From NCBI RefSeq assembly GCF_029953595.1, contig NZ_CP124535.1, positions 3,331,001 to 3,395,000 on the forward strand: a DNA stretch of 64,000 nucleotides, written 5' to 3'. Positions 8,543 to 17,574 of this stretch are shown here, piece by piece. The notes below the pieces were generated by a model. It was given only the letters and a program-made list of their open reading frames with translations. It was not told where the DNA came from and did no database searches. The first letter of the stretch is position 1; every line of letters starts with the position of its first letter. The position numbers and the translations under genes are program-made. This stretch comes from Fuscovulum ytuae. GTDB taxonomy: Bacteria > Pseudomonadota > Alphaproteobacteria > Rhodobacterales > Rhodobacteraceae.

Positions 8543-9349
8543 ATGAGCAAAGGGCAGCAGTGGCGCAGCGCGGCGGACCGCGCCTATGCGAATGGGGCCT
8601 TCATTGCGGGGGCGGATGCCTATCCGCCGCAGTGGGCGGCGGCGGCGGCGGCGTTTCGCGAGGGACTGGGCGGGCGGGCGCGGCTGGGGCTGGCCTATGG
8701 CGACGGCGCGCGGCAGCGGTTCGATCTGTTCCTGCCAGAGGAGAAGGCGCACGGGCTGATGGTCTTTGTCCATGGGGGCTATTGGCTGGCCTTTGGGCGC
8801 GAGACGTGGTCGCATCTGGCAGGCGGCTCGGTGGCCCGGGGATGGGCCTGTGCGGTGCCATCCTACACGCTGGCCCCCGAGGCGCGGATTAGTGAGATCA
8901 CGGGCGAGATCGCGGCGGCCTGTGCGGCAGCGGTGAAAGCCGTGCCCGGCGTGCCTGTGGTGGTGGCGGGGCATTCGGCGGGCGGGCATCTGGCGGCACG
9001 GATGGGATGCGCGGATCGGGCGGTGCCGGGGCTGCGGCGGGTGGTGCCGATCTCGCCCCTAGCGGAGTTGGCCCCCCTGATGGAGACGGAGATGCAGGAG
9101 AAGCTGCATCTGGACGCAACGGAATGCGCGGGGGAAAGCCCGGCACGGTTGGCGCGGAAGGCAGGGGTGGAGGCCCATGTCTGGGTGGGCGGGCAGGAGC
9201 GGCCCGCCTTCCTGTGGCAGGCGCGGCTTTTGTCAGAGGAATGGGATTGCCCTTGGACCGTCGATCCGGGGCGACATCATTTCGACGTGGTGGAGGCGCT
9301 GGCCGATCCGGGATCGGCCCTGACGGAGGCCTGTATCGGCGGGCTTTAA
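8543..9349 (+). CDS. Alpha/beta hydrolase, arylformamidase-like
   Basis: 268-residue cytoplasmic hydrolase of the alpha/beta fold. HGGYW (residues 77-81) is the oxyanion-hole motif seen in HSL-like esterases and KynB-type arylformamidases. GHSAGG gives nucleophile S145. A late His in RHHFDVV completes a plausible triad. Short alpha/beta hydrolases with HGGYW that end in HHFD are often N-formylkynurenine formamidases, but no other kynurenine genes lie nearby, so the substrate is not settled. It is divergent from gabD across a 119-base gap with no strong promoter I can defend. Confidence 0.8.
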   Translation: MSKGQQWRSAADRAYANGAFIAGADAYPPQWAAAAAAFREGLGGRARLGLAYGDGARQRFDLFLPEEKAHGLMVFVHGGYWLAFGRETWSHLAGGSVARGWACAVPSYTLAPEARISEITGEIAAACAAAVKAVPGVPVVVAGHSAGGHLAARMGCADRAVPGLRRVVPISPLAELAPLMETEMQEKLHLDATECAGESPARLARKAGVEAHVWVGGQERPAFLWQARLLSEEWDCPWTVDPGRHHFDVVEALADPGSALTEACIGGL

Positions 9350-9376
9350 GCGAAGAATCTTGGAAGACCGTCGCAA

Positions 9377-9392
9377 ATTTCTTCGAAGAAAT
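9377..9392. repeat. AT-rich perfect palindrome centred on TTCGAA
   Basis: ATTTCTTC/GAAGAAAT is a perfect 16-base palindrome in the 54-base gap between two convergent genes. It resembles the palindrome at 20889-20908 and the array at 28864-28971. Confidence 0.7.
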
Positions 9393-9403
9393 GTGGGCTT
9401 GCG

Positions 9404-9733
9404 TCAGTTTGCGGCGTGCATGCGTTCGATATAGGCGCGCATCTCTTCCGCCTCGTGCCGCGCGTCGCGTAGGCCTTCCATGGCGGCGCGCAACTCGGCC
9501 TCGGTCTGGGCGATCTGGTTGAGGAGTTCGGCTTCGCGTTCCTCAAGATAGATCAGCGCCTGATCGCGGGCCTCTTCAGCCTCGTGCAGGGATTGGGCGA
9601 GGTTGTCCATTTCCGCCACGTCGCCGCCGGCCACGCGGGTGAAGCGGTGCAAGAGCCAATAGGTGAACCAGCCAAGCGCGAAGGCCAACAAAAGGATGAT
9701 GGCGGTGGCGGTGATGAATTCCTGACGGTTCAT
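9404..9733 (-). CDS. Small membrane-anchored coiled-coil protein
   Basis: 109 residues. One membrane segment at about residues 9-29 (AIILLLAFALGWFTYWLL) is followed by a Glu/Ala-rich region from about 40 to 105 predicted to form a long coiled coil (LHEAEEARDQALIYLEEREAELLNQIAQ). The function is unknown, and it looks like the small membrane-tethered scaffold proteins common in Rhodobacteraceae. It lies 36 bases downstream of the OmpA-family gene on the same strand and is probably co-transcribed with it. Confidence 0.75.
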   Translation of the reverse strand: MNRQEFITATAIILLLAFALGWFTYWLLHRFTRVAGGDVAEMDNLAQSLHEAEEARDQALIYLEEREAELLNQIAQTEAELRAAMEGLRDARHEAEEMRAYIERMHAAN

Positions 9734-9769
9734 GGCCCTGCGTCTACACCCTGTCTCTACGATTACGCC

Positions 9770-12415
9770 TTAGCCGTTATTCGCGGGGCGGGGCGACGGA
9801 CGCAAGGTCTTTTCCTGCGGGGCGATGGAGGGGCTGGTGTCATTCGAGAAATCGGGCGCGCCTGTCGGGGGTGTGGCGGGTGTGGTGCCGGTTGTGACTG
9901 GTTGTGCGTCGGTGGGCGGTTCGGCGGGCGGTTCGGCGGGGTTTTCCACCTGTGCCGGTTGGTCGGGCGCGGAATTGGCCGGGGCTTCGGGCGCAGCGGG
10001 TTCGTCGGTGGCGGGTGCTGGCGCAGGTTCGCCGATCAGGGTGAATTCGATGCGGCGATTGGCCTCGCGCCCCTCTTCGGTGCTGTTGTCGGCGATTGGC
10101 TTGTCTTCGCCATAGCCCACGGCCTTCATGGTGGAGACATCGACCCCGCGTTCCTTCAGCGCGACCAGAACCGCCTTGGCGCGATCTTCGGACAGGGTGA
10201 GGTTGTTGCGCGAGGTGCCTTGGCTGTCGGTATGGCCGGCCACTTCGATCGGTTTGCCGGGGCATTGCTTGAGCAGCTCGCCAAGGGCGGAGACAAGGCC
10301 CGCAGAGGCAGAGGAAATGTCGTCGGAACCCGGATCGAAGGTGATCTTGTTGCGGGACAGAAGCGCGGTGATGTTGGCCACGCAGGCGGCGGCGTCGGCG
10401 GGGGGAAGGGGGGCGGCAAGGGTGGTGCCGGTCGCTTCGGCCACGGCTTCAGGCGCTTTGGTCGCCGCCACCGGTGTTTCGGGCGTTTCAGGAGTTTCGG
10501 GGGGTTCGGCAAGGGCGGCGGCGGCATCCGCCACTGTTGTGTCCGCTTCTGGGGCGCCGATCATTGTGATTTCGATGCGGCGGTTGGCTTCGCGGCCTTC
10601 TTCGCTGCCATTGTCGGCGATTGGGCGGCTTTCGCCATAGCCCACGGCGCGCATCAGCGACACCTCGACCCGACGGCCCTGCAGGGCGAGCAGGACCGCA
10701 TCGGCGCGGGCCTGCGACAGGGCGCGGTTGCCTTCCTCGGACCCTTGGGAATCGGTGTGACCCGCGATTTCCAAGGGCAAGGCGGTGCATTCGTTCAGCG
10801 CATCGGCGATACGGGTCATCAACTGGGCATTGGTGCCGTCGATTTCGGCAGATCCCGGCGGGAAGGTGATCTTCTGTTCGGAGAGGATGGCATCGAGAGT
10901 GGCCATGCATTCTTCGGGGGTAGGCAGGGCAGCGAGGGGATCGCGCGCCTCGTCATAGCGGACATCGACCTTGAAGGTTTTGCCCTGACCGAGCTTTTCG
11001 GAAAGGATCTGGCTGATCCGGCCACGGGCGTTTTGCGACCCCGTCACGCCCGACACTTCGACCGTGTCCTGACGGACGAGGAGGGAGCCTTCCTCCAACT
11101 CTCCGAGTGCCTCGATCCCGGCGAGGACGCGGACGGGCCAACCATCGGGAAGTTCGGGGTCAAGGCGGGTGGCGTTATAGACATTGCCCGCGCCGAATTC
11201 GACCTTGGCAAAGCTGTCGACGGCGGCGCGGACCATGTCATCGGTCAGGCGGCCGCGCATGTCGACCTTGCCTGTGGGGGCGAGGGTGGCAGTGAATTCG
11301 GCCGGGCCTGCGGTGACGGTCGCAGGGCGGGGGAGGGATGCGGCAAGCGAGAAGGAGGCGGGCAAAGCGGCCTTAAGCTCTCCGACCGCGCGGTCGAAGG
11401 CGGATTGATCGGTGCCTTCGGCGGCGATGAGCGAGACATCGGCGTCCGAGAAAGTGACGGTTGCATTCCCGATGGCCGTGACGGCGCGGATGGCGGATTC
11501 GACGGCTTCGGCCCAGCGGGGGGAGGGGACGCCAAGGCCGATGGTGCAGCTGCCCTTGCCTTCCATCCCGGCGGCGATGGCGGCAGCGAGGATGCGGGAA
11601 CGGGCCGCCTCGGTATCGGCCGAGCAGGCATCAAAGCGTGCGCCTTCAGCATCCTTGACGAAGCGGAGCGTGAAGGGAGTGATGACGGGGCGGGGGGCGG
11701 AAATATCGATGGTGACCGGCAGGCCTTCGGGGCGCATGCGGGCGAGTTCGCTTTCCAGCCTGCGCTTTTCGGCATCGCTTGTTGCGATGGCGGTGACGGT
11801 GACGGCATCGGCAGCGACGGAGATCTTGGAGCGGGGCAGGAGTTTTAGGGCCGCAAGGCCGAAATCGAAGGCGGGTTGCCATGTTTCAGGCGGTGTATAG
11901 GCCGCGATTTCCAGCATATCCGCCACGGGAATGCCGCGGCTGAGTTCGCCTGCGGCAAGGGCGAGGGTTTGTTCATTTGGGCCTTCGGGAAGCAGGCCGA
12001 TCAGCTGTATCCCGTCATCATTGCGCAGCATTTCGACCGAGAAGCGGGGGGCCTCGATCTGGGTGACGGGGGTGACGGTCAATTCGTCTCGGACGCGGCC
12101 AGTGTCGATCACCGTGCCTGCAAGGTTGACGGCGCGGAAGCGCGCGGCTTCGTTCGGGGCGTTGCCGGTGAGGGTGACAAGCATCCCGTCGGCCTGTGCG
12201 GTGACCCATGTGATGCCGTCCTGCGCCATGACCCAGTTCACCGCCTTGACCGAGCGGCGTTCGATCACCTCAGCCGCTGTGGTGGCGATGCCGATGGCTG
12301 CAATGCCCGCGACGGCGAAGGCGCCAAGGGCGATCACCCCCTGCGGCAGGCGGCGCGGTGCGGCCCATCCGTTGGGAAGGCGCAGGTTGGGCAGGCGCGG
12401 CTTGGGCAGGCGCAT
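9770..12415 (-). CDS. Large OmpA-family protein with two OmpA-C domains
   Basis: 881-residue envelope protein. A basic, Pro-rich N-terminus precedes one membrane anchor at about residues 27-47. A long region of BON-like or related alpha/beta repeats (about 60-515) follows. Two OmpA-type peptidoglycan-binding domains sit near 520-630 and 690-805, each with a GHTDSQG motif, a VGYGE segment and an EEGREANRRIE segment. A Pro/Glu/Ala linker separates them, and the C-terminal tail is acidic and Pro-rich. The duplicated domains suggest bivalent attachment to peptidoglycan from the inner membrane. Homologues with one OmpA domain are common; tandem copies are less so. Confidence 0.85.
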   Translation of the reverse strand: MRLPKPRLPNLRLPNGWAAPRRLPQGVIALGAFAVAGIAAIGIATTAAEVIERRSVKAVNWVMAQDGITWVTAQADGMLVTLTGNAPNEAARFRAVNLAGTVIDTGRVRDELTVTPVTQIEAPRFSVEMLRNDDGIQLIGLLPEGPNEQTLALAAGELSRGIPVADMLEIAAYTPPETWQPAFDFGLAALKLLPRSKISVAADAVTVTAIATSDAEKRRLESELARMRPEGLPVTIDISAPRPVITPFTLRFVKDAEGARFDACSADTEAARSRILAAAIAAGMEGKGSCTIGLGVPSPRWAEAVESAIRAVTAIGNATVTFSDADVSLIAAEGTDQSAFDRAVGELKAALPASFSLAASLPRPATVTAGPAEFTATLAPTGKVDMRGRLTDDMVRAAVDSFAKVEFGAGNVYNATRLDPELPDGWPVRVLAGIEALGELEEGSLLVRQDTVEVSGVTGSQNARGRISQILSEKLGQGKTFKVDVRYDEARDPLAALPTPEECMATLDAILSEQKITFPPGSAEIDGTNAQLMTRIADALNECTALPLEIAGHTDSQGSEEGNRALSQARADAVLLALQGRRVEVSLMRAVGYGESRPIADNGSEEGREANRRIEITMIGAPEADTTVADAAAALAEPPETPETPETPVAATKAPEAVAEATGTTLAAPLPPADAAACVANITALLSRNKITFDPGSDDISSASAGLVSALGELLKQCPGKPIEVAGHTDSQGTSRNNLTLSEDRAKAVLVALKERGVDVSTMKAVGYGEDKPIADNSTEEGREANRRIEFTLIGEPAPAPATDEPAAPEAPANSAPDQPAQVENPAEPPAEPPTDAQPVTTGTTPATPPTGAPDFSNDTSPSIAPQEKTLRPSPRPANNG

Positions 12416-12519
12416 GAGTGGGACGTGTTCCTTCGGTCGGGCCGTGGCAGCGGACGCGGGCGATCCGGGGGATTCTCTCCGCGCCGCATGTGCTTACGGT
12501 GACGGGGGGCGGGGATCAA

Positions 12520-13497
12520 TCAAAGCAGCGCGGCGGCGGCAAGAAACAGCGCAGCGATCAGACCGGCGTCGCGGTTGGAGCGGAAAATGGCAAGGCAGGC
12601 GGCGGGATCGTCGATATCCACCCGCCGCATCTGCCAGAGCATATGCGCCCCCATGGCCCAAGCGCCCATCAGGGCGATGAGAAGGGGAAGGGGCGAGGCG
12701 AGCGGCAAAAGGGCCGTGATGGCGGCGGCGGCCATCAGGCAGACGGTGGCCACGAGGAAGGCCGCCAGCCATTTGCCCGTGTTCTGCCCGAAGAGGCGGG
12801 CGGTGGAGCGGACGCCGATCAGGGCGTCATCCTCTTTGTCCTGATGGGCATAAATCGTGTCGTAGAAAAGCGTCCAGACGAAGCCCGCCGCGTAAAGGAA
12901 CAGGGGGGCGAGCGAGAGGCTGCCCGAATGCGCGGCCCAGAGGAGGAGCGCGCCCCAGTTGAAGGCGAGGCCGAGAAAGGCCTGCGGCCACCATGTGAAG
13001 CGTTTGGCGAAGGGGTAGATGGCGACAAGGGCGAGGGACCCCACGCCAAGGGCGATGGCCAGCGGGTGATAGGTGAAAAGGATCGCGGCTGCGACAAGCG
13101 CCTGTGCCACCATCCAGAAAAGGGCCTGTTTTACCGTGACTTGGCCGGATGGGATGGGGCGGGACCGGGTGCGGGCGACGGCTGCGTCGAAGTCGCGGTC
13201 GGTAATGTCGTTCCATGTGCAGCCCGCGCCGCGCATCAGGAAGGCACCAACAGCCGAGGAGGTGGCAAGCCAGAGGTCCAGCGCCGTGAAGCCGCCCGTC
13301 GCGGCGGCGGCCAGCGCGATGGCCCATAGGCAAGGGATCAGAAGGAGCCATGTGCCGATCGGCCTGTCAGCGCGCGAGAGGCGCAGATAGGGGCGGGTGG
13401 CGGCAGGGGCCAGCGTATCGACCCAATTGCCGCGCGGGGCATCGGCGACGGTTCCGACGGGTCGTTCGACCTCTGGAAAATTGGGCGGTTGGGTCAT
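12520..13497 (-). CDS. ubiA: 4-hydroxybenzoate polyprenyltransferase UbiA
   Basis: Integral membrane prenyltransferase that attaches the polyprenyl chain to 4-hydroxybenzoate in ubiquinone synthesis. 325 residues with about eight membrane segments. The two Asp-rich motifs are present: GAGCTWNDITDRDFD near residue 91 and YAHQDKEDDALIGVRST near residue 217. The frame is open further upstream, but ATG at 13497 gives the normal UbiA N-terminus (MTQPPNFPEVERPVG) and leaves a 12-base divergent gap to rsmE. Adjacency of ubiA and rsmE is usual in this family. Confidence 0.95.
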   Translation of the reverse strand: MTQPPNFPEVERPVGTVADAPRGNWVDTLAPAATRPYLRLSRADRPIGTWLLLIPCLWAIALAAAATGGFTALDLWLATSSAVGAFLMRGAGCTWNDITDRDFDAAVARTRSRPIPSGQVTVKQALFWMVAQALVAAAILFTYHPLAIALGVGSLALVAIYPFAKRFTWWPQAFLGLAFNWGALLLWAAHSGSLSLAPLFLYAAGFVWTLFYDTIYAHQDKEDDALIGVRSTARLFGQNTGKWLAAFLVATVCLMAAAAITALLPLASPLPLLIALMGAWAMGAHMLWQMRRVDIDDPAACLAIFRSNRDAGLIAALFLAAAALL

Positions 13498-13509
13498 AGG
13501 GTGCGGGCC

Positions 13510-14232
13510 ATGGATGCGAAGGTTCGTCTTTATGTAGAGCAGCCCCTTGCGCCGGGGCAAGCCGTGGCCCTGAGCGGGGATCAGGCGCATTACCTGTTTT
13601 CGGTGATGCGGCTGGCCAAGGGGGCGGCGGTGGCATTGTTCAACGGGCGCGACGGGGAATGGCGGGCCGAGGTGGCCGAAGCGGGCAAGCGCGGCGGGGT
13701 GCTGGTCTGCGACGTGCAGACAAAGCCCCTGCTGATGCCGCCTGACCTGTGGCTGATCTTTGCGCCGATCAAGAAGGCGCGGACGGATTTCATCGTCGAG
13801 AAGGCGGTGGAGTTGGGGGTGCGGCGCATCCTGCCAGTGCAGACGCGACATACCAATTCCGAACGCATCAGGCAGGATCGTTTGCAGGCCCATGCCGTGG
13901 AGGCGGCAGAGCAGTGCGGTGGCACCTATGTGCCTGAAGTTGCTGATCTTGTTGCGCTTGATCGGCTGTTGGCGGGGTGGGACGCGGGGCGGCGTATCCT
14001 GTGGTGCGACGAGTCAAGGCTGGGGGTTTCCGAAGGGCTGGCGGGGGAAGAGCCGGGGCCGTGGGCCATTCTGATCGGGCCTGAGGGCGGGTTTTCCGAT
14101 GGTGAAAAGGCGAAGCTGCGGGGACTGCCTGCGGTGCTGCCCGTCAGCCTTGGGCCGCGCATCCTGAGGGCGGATACTGCGGCGGTGGCGGCGCTGACGC
14201 TGTGGCAGGCGGCGCTGGGGGATTGGCGGTGA
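13510..14232 (+). CDS. rsmE: 16S rRNA (uracil(1498)-N(3))-methyltransferase RsmE
   Basis: SAM-dependent SPOUT-class methyltransferase acting on U1498 of 16S rRNA. 240 residues. An N-terminal PUA-like domain (HYLFSVMRLAKGAAVALFNGRDGEW) precedes the trefoil-knot domain, where KKARTDFIVEKAVELGVRRILPV, LIGPEGGFSDGEKAKL and LGPRILRADTAAVAAL form the SAM site. ATG at 13510 is chosen because it gives the standard N-terminus; an upstream in-frame start at 13489 would overlap ubiA. The stop overlaps the GTG of the next gene. Confidence 0.94.
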   Translation: MDAKVRLYVEQPLAPGQAVALSGDQAHYLFSVMRLAKGAAVALFNGRDGEWRAEVAEAGKRGGVLVCDVQTKPLLMPPDLWLIFAPIKKARTDFIVEKAVELGVRRILPVQTRHTNSERIRQDRLQAHAVEAAEQCGGTYVPEVADLVALDRLLAGWDAGRRILWCDESRLGVSEGLAGEEPGPWAILIGPEGGFSDGEKAKLRGLPAVLPVSLGPRILRADTAAVAALTLWQAALGDWR

Positions 14233-14771
14233 TCCGGCCCGAGCTGCGAGCGGCCCTGTGGCGGGGGCGTGAGGTGATCGCGGCGGGGGCGGTGGTGGCC
14301 TTGGGGCTGTGGGTGGCAGGACAGGGCGGCTATGTGCTGGTGCCCTTTGGCGGGGTGGTTGCGGCCTTTGGCGCGGGGCTTGGCGTGCAGGCGTGGCGAC
14401 GGATGCGCTTTGCCCAAGGGGGGGATTCGCCGGGCCTTGTCGAGGTGGATGAGGGGCAGATTTCCTATATGGGCCCGACGCTTGGCGGGTTTGTGGCGGT
14501 GCCTGATCTGGTTGAGCTGCGGCTGGTGGCCCTGCGCGGGCGGCGGTTGTGGCGGCTGAAACAGGCGGATGGACAGGTGTTGCTGGTGCCTGTGGATGCG
14601 GCGGGGGCGGATCAGCTTTTCGATGTGTTCGCCACGCTGCCGGGGATGGATATGGCGGCGTTGTTGGCGGCGCTGGCGCCGGGGGGTGTTGCGACGGGCA
14701 CGGGATTGGCCATGGGCGAGGCTGTGCAGGTGATCTGGCGGCGGGCGGGGGCGGGGCTGGCGACCCGTTGA
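14229..14771 (+). CDS. Hypothetical membrane protein coupled to rsmE
   Basis: 180 residues with a GTG start overlapping the rsmE stop by four bases (GTGA), so translational coupling is likely. Two adjacent membrane segments lie at residues about 15-32 and 36-55. They are followed by a beta-rich soluble domain (VEVDEGQISYMGPTLGGFVAVPDLVELRLVALRGRRLWRLKQADGQVLLVPV), a layout like bacterial PH-type membrane proteins. The function is unknown. Confidence 0.72.
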   Translation: MIRPELRAALWRGREVIAAGAVVALGLWVAGQGGYVLVPFGGVVAAFGAGLGVQAWRRMRFAQGGDSPGLVEVDEGQISYMGPTLGGFVAVPDLVELRLVALRGRRLWRLKQADGQVLLVPVDAAGADQLFDVFATLPGMDMAALLAALAPGGVATGTGLAMGEAVQVIWRRAGAGLATR

Positions 14772-14865
14772 AGCAGAGTTAACCGCCTTCCGGCCCCTTG
14801 ACTTGACCGTGCAGTCAAAGCACCTGTGGGGGCCTTGAGAAAAGCGAAGACGCGGAGCCTAGCAG

Positions 14866-16212
14866 ATGTCGATTCCCCAATCCGGCGGCGGGCCGATCGA
14901 AAGCTTTTCCCAGCTGGCGGAATTCATGGAATCCGGCTGCAAATCCAAAGACTTGTGGCGGATCGGGACAGAACACGAAAAGTTCGGCTGGCTGACCGAT
15001 ACGCGCCGCCCGCTGCCCTATGATGGTGAACGATCCATTAACGCCCTGTTCGCGGGGTTGGCCGCAAAATTCGGCTGGGAACCCGTGCGGGAAGGCGAGA
15101 ATGTTATCGGTTTGACACGGAACGGGGCGAATATCAGCCTTGAACCGGGCGGTCAGTTCGAACTGTCTGGCGCGGCCTTTGCCAGCCTGAAGGAAACCGA
15201 TGACGAGTTAAGGAACCATCTCGACGAGGTGCGGTCCTTGGCGGAACCGCTGGGCATCCGGTTTATGGGGATCGGGGCTGCGCCGGAATGGCGGCATGAG
15301 GATATGCCGGTGATGCCCAAGGGGCGCTATCGGCTGATGACCGACTATATGGGCAAGGTCGGCACCCATGGCACGCAGATGATGTATCGGACATCGACGG
15401 TGCAGGTGAACCTCGACTATGCGTCGGAAACCGACATGGTGAAGAAGATGCGTGTGGCGCTGGCTTTGCAGCCCGTAGCGACCGCGCTGTTCGCGTCATC
15501 GCCATTCTTCGAGGGGAAGGAGAACGGGCACAAATCCTGGCGGTCGCGGATCTGGCGGGGCTTGGACGATGCGCGGACGGGGATGCTGCCTTTCGCCTTT
15601 GATCAGGGGTTCGGCTTTCAGGCCTATGTGGACTGGGTGCTGGATGTGCCAATGTATTTTGTCTATCGAGATGGCAAATATATCAATGCCTTGGGGCAAT
15701 CCTTCCGGGATTTCCTGAAGGGGGAACTGCCTGCGCTGCCGGGGGAAAAGCCTACGCTTTCGGATTGGGCGGATCACATGACCACGGTCTTCCCCGAGGC
15801 GCGGGTGAAGCGGTATATCGAGATGCGCGGGGCCGATTGCGGGGATCAGGCGCATCTGATGGCGTTGCCTGCCTTCTGGGTCGGGTTGATGTATGACCAG
15901 ACGGTGCTGGATGCGGCTTGGGACCTTGTGAAAGGGTTGGATGCCGAGACGCGTGAGGGGCTGCGGGTGGCGGCCTCGGTCCAGGGGCTTGGCGGGCAGG
16001 CGGGGGGCGTGCGGATTTCCGATCTGGCGCGGGCGGCGGTGGCCTTGTCGCAGGCGGGGTTGGCTGGGCGGGCCTTGGGCGAGGAGCGCTATCTTGCGCC
16101 GCTGGTCGAGGCGGTGGAGTCCGGCGTGACGCAGGCGGATCGCTGGCTGTCGCTTTATCGTGGGGACTGGGGCGGCGATCTTTCGAATATCTATCAGGCT
16201 GCGAGTCTTTGA
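14866..16212 (+). CDS. gshA: Glutamate-cysteine ligase, GCS2/plant-like type
   Basis: First enzyme of glutathione synthesis, joining L-glutamate and L-cysteine with ATP. 448 residues, typical of the alphaproteobacterial and plant-like class rather than the E. coli class. Recognisable blocks are RIGTEHEKFGW near residue 42, NISLEPGGQFELSGA near 91, TSTVQVNLDYASE near 182 and FDQGFGFQAYVDWVLDVPMYFVYRD near 246. The start lies nine bases after a GGAG. It is transcribed alone, with a terminator after it, and no gshB in the window. Confidence 0.93.
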   Translation: MSIPQSGGGPIESFSQLAEFMESGCKSKDLWRIGTEHEKFGWLTDTRRPLPYDGERSINALFAGLAAKFGWEPVREGENVIGLTRNGANISLEPGGQFELSGAAFASLKETDDELRNHLDEVRSLAEPLGIRFMGIGAAPEWRHEDMPVMPKGRYRLMTDYMGKVGTHGTQMMYRTSTVQVNLDYASETDMVKKMRVALALQPVATALFASSPFFEGKENGHKSWRSRIWRGLDDARTGMLPFAFDQGFGFQAYVDWVLDVPMYFVYRDGKYINALGQSFRDFLKGELPALPGEKPTLSDWADHMTTVFPEARVKRYIEMRGADCGDQAHLMALPAFWVGLMYDQTVLDAAWDLVKGLDAETREGLRVAASVQGLGGQAGGVRISDLARAAVALSQAGLAGRALGEERYLAPLVEAVESGVTQADRWLSLYRGDWGGDLSNIYQAASL

Positions 16213-16299
16213 CGGCGAAAACGACTGTGCCCTGTTTTGTGCCGGGTTTTGTGCAGCATTCTGTGGGCACGCAGCGCGCGCCGGGGTAGCGTTTCGGTA

Positions 16300-16320
16300 G
16301 GGTGGGGTTGAACCCCACCC
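16300..16320. terminator. Bidirectional stem-loop between gshA and DUF805 gene
   Basis: GGGTGGGGTT, one base, AACCCCACCC form a perfect 10-bp stem between two convergent genes (gshA on plus, DUF805 on minus). No long T-run on either side. Confidence 0.7.
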
Positions 16321-16327
16321 CGCGGGA

Positions 16328-16699
16328 TTACGCAGCGAGCGGGTCGGGGCCGAAGCGGTTGGTGCCGAGCGTGCCCTTGGTCGCGAACCAGTAGATCAGG
16401 ATCAGCCAGCCAATGAGCGGGATGAAGCCGATCAGCAGCCACCATCCCGCCCGGTCGATGTCATGCAGGCGACGCGCGCCGACGGCGAGCGAGGGCAGGA
16501 GCACGGCGAGCGACCAGAGCGAGTTGATCATGCCGCCGCCGCCCATGCCCATGCCGTGCCCGTTCCCGAAGAGCAGGGCAAGAAGCGCCGAGACGATCAT
16601 GTTGAAGAGGAAGAACCACCAATATTCCGACCGCCGGGCGCGGCCGGAGAAGGTGGCGTAGTTGGAAAAGACGGTCTTGACGGCCTCGATCATGTTCAT
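16328..16699 (-). CDS. DUF805 family membrane protein
   Basis: 123 residues starting MNMIEAVKTVFSNYATFSGRARRSEYWWFFLF, the signature N-terminus of DUF805 proteins (YaxI/YhaH group). Three or four membrane segments follow, with the ARRLHDIDRAGWWLLIGFIPLIGWLILIYWF block in the second half. The C-terminus (GTNRFGPDP) is also family-typical. The function is unknown. The ATG at 16699 has GGGAAC upstream, so the longer open frame is not used. Confidence 0.9.
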   Translation of the reverse strand: MNMIEAVKTVFSNYATFSGRARRSEYWWFFLFNMIVSALLALLFGNGHGMGMGGGGMINSLWSLAVLLPSLAVGARRLHDIDRAGWWLLIGFIPLIGWLILIYWFATKGTLGTNRFGPDPLAA

Positions 16700-16875
16700 C
16701 GCGGTTCCCTCGTTCTTTTTGGGGCCTTCTCCTTCCAACGCGGGAAGGTGGCGGGGGGAGGGTGAAACAAGGGCGGGCGTGGTGCAAGCCCCTTGCCGTG
16801 GGAAGGAAACGGCGCGGCGTGCCGCCGCAAGCCTTTTGGCATCGGAGGCCGCGTGCCGCGCCTCCTCCGGGGTTA

Positions 16876-16943
16876 GGGGGCCTTCTGCCCCCTCTTGGCC
16901 ATTCGGCCAATTCACCCCCGAGAGTATTTTCGCCAAGATGAAG
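16876..16943. repeat. Composite intergenic repeat (hairpin plus GAGTATTT box)
   Basis: GGGGGC (16876-16881), loop CTTCT, GCCCCC (16887-16892) is followed by a short GGCCATTCGGCC dyad. Then come CCCCCG, AGAGTATTTT and CGCCAAGATGAAG (16915-16943). The same order of hairpin, CCCCCGGAGTATTT and GCCAAGATGAAG occurs at 59873-59920. It looks like a dispersed Rhodobacteraceae element placed between operons. Confidence 0.72.
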
Positions 16944-16950
16944 AGGCAGG

Positions 16951-17574
16951 TCAGGCGGTTTTCTTGCCGATCTTGGGTTCGGTGCCAGCCTTGAGGCGGC
17001 GGATGTTCTCGGCGTGGCGGAACCAGACGAGGGCGGCGAGGAGGAGGGCGAGGAGGACCTTGTCGGAATAGCCTGCGAAGGCGAGGTAGCCGGGCGCGAG
17101 CGCCGAGGCGGCAAGGGCCGAGAGCGAGGAGATGCGGAAGAGGGCCGCCGCTGCCGCCCAAGTGGCGCAGGCCAGAAGGCCGATGGGCCAGGTGAGGGCG
17201 AGGAGGATGCCGAGGAAGGTGGCCACGCCTTTGCCGCCCTTGAAACCAAGCCAGACCGGGAAGAGATGGCCGAGGAAGGAGGCCAGTGCGGCCACCTGTG
17301 CCGCATCATCGCCCACGGTCGCGCGGGCGATGAGGACGGCGATGCCGCCTTTGGCCGCGTCGAGGATCAGCGTGGCGGCGGCGGCGGGTTTGTTTCCGGT
17401 GCGCAGGACATTGGTTGCGCCGATATTGCCCGATCCGATCTGGCGCAGGTCGCCAAGGCCCATGGCGCGGGTGATGACCACGCCGAAGGGGATGGAGCCC
17501 AGAAGATAGGCCAGTGCCGCTGTCAGGAGGAGCATCAGCGCGGGCGAGGTAAGTTCGGGCAGGAAGATCGTCAT
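16951..17574 (-). CDS. plsY: Glycerol-3-phosphate acyltransferase PlsY
   Basis: Integral membrane enzyme that transfers the acyl group of acyl-phosphate to glycerol 3-phosphate, the first acylation of phospholipid synthesis. 207 residues with five membrane segments. The three PlsY motifs are seen: [12 protein letters not shown] near residue 47, [18 protein letters not shown] near 101 and [22 protein letters not shown] at the C-terminus. Its ATG overlaps the stop of the upstream dihydroorotase-like gene by four bases. It is the last gene of the pyrB operon. Confidence 0.95.
   Translation of the reverse strand: MTIFLPELTSPALMLLLTAALAYLLGSIPFGVVITRAMGLGDLRQIGSGNIGATNVLRTGNKPAAAATLILDAAKGGIAVLIARATVGDDAAQVAALASFLGHLFPVWLGFKGGKGVATFLGILLALTWPIGLLACATWAAAAALFRISSLSALAASALAPGYLAFAGYSDKVLLALLLAALVWFRHAENIRRLKAGTEPKIGKKTA

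Noticed and set aside
6858-8546. Long open frame (over 560 codons) on the plus strand opposite gabD
   Set aside because: It mirrors gabD codons in a GC-rich genome, gives a Gly/His/Asp-rich sequence with no family, and gabD on the minus strand has full motif support.
9584-11848. Over 750-codon plus-strand open frame opposite the OmpA-family gene
   Set aside because: Its product is Gly/Arg-rich low complexity and lies wholly antisense to a gene with clear OmpA motifs; typical GC-driven shadow frame.
14797-14830. TTGACT/AGTCAA dyad upstream of gshA as a promoter or operator
   Set aside because: No -10 box at suitable spacing, and the dyad arms are only six bases.
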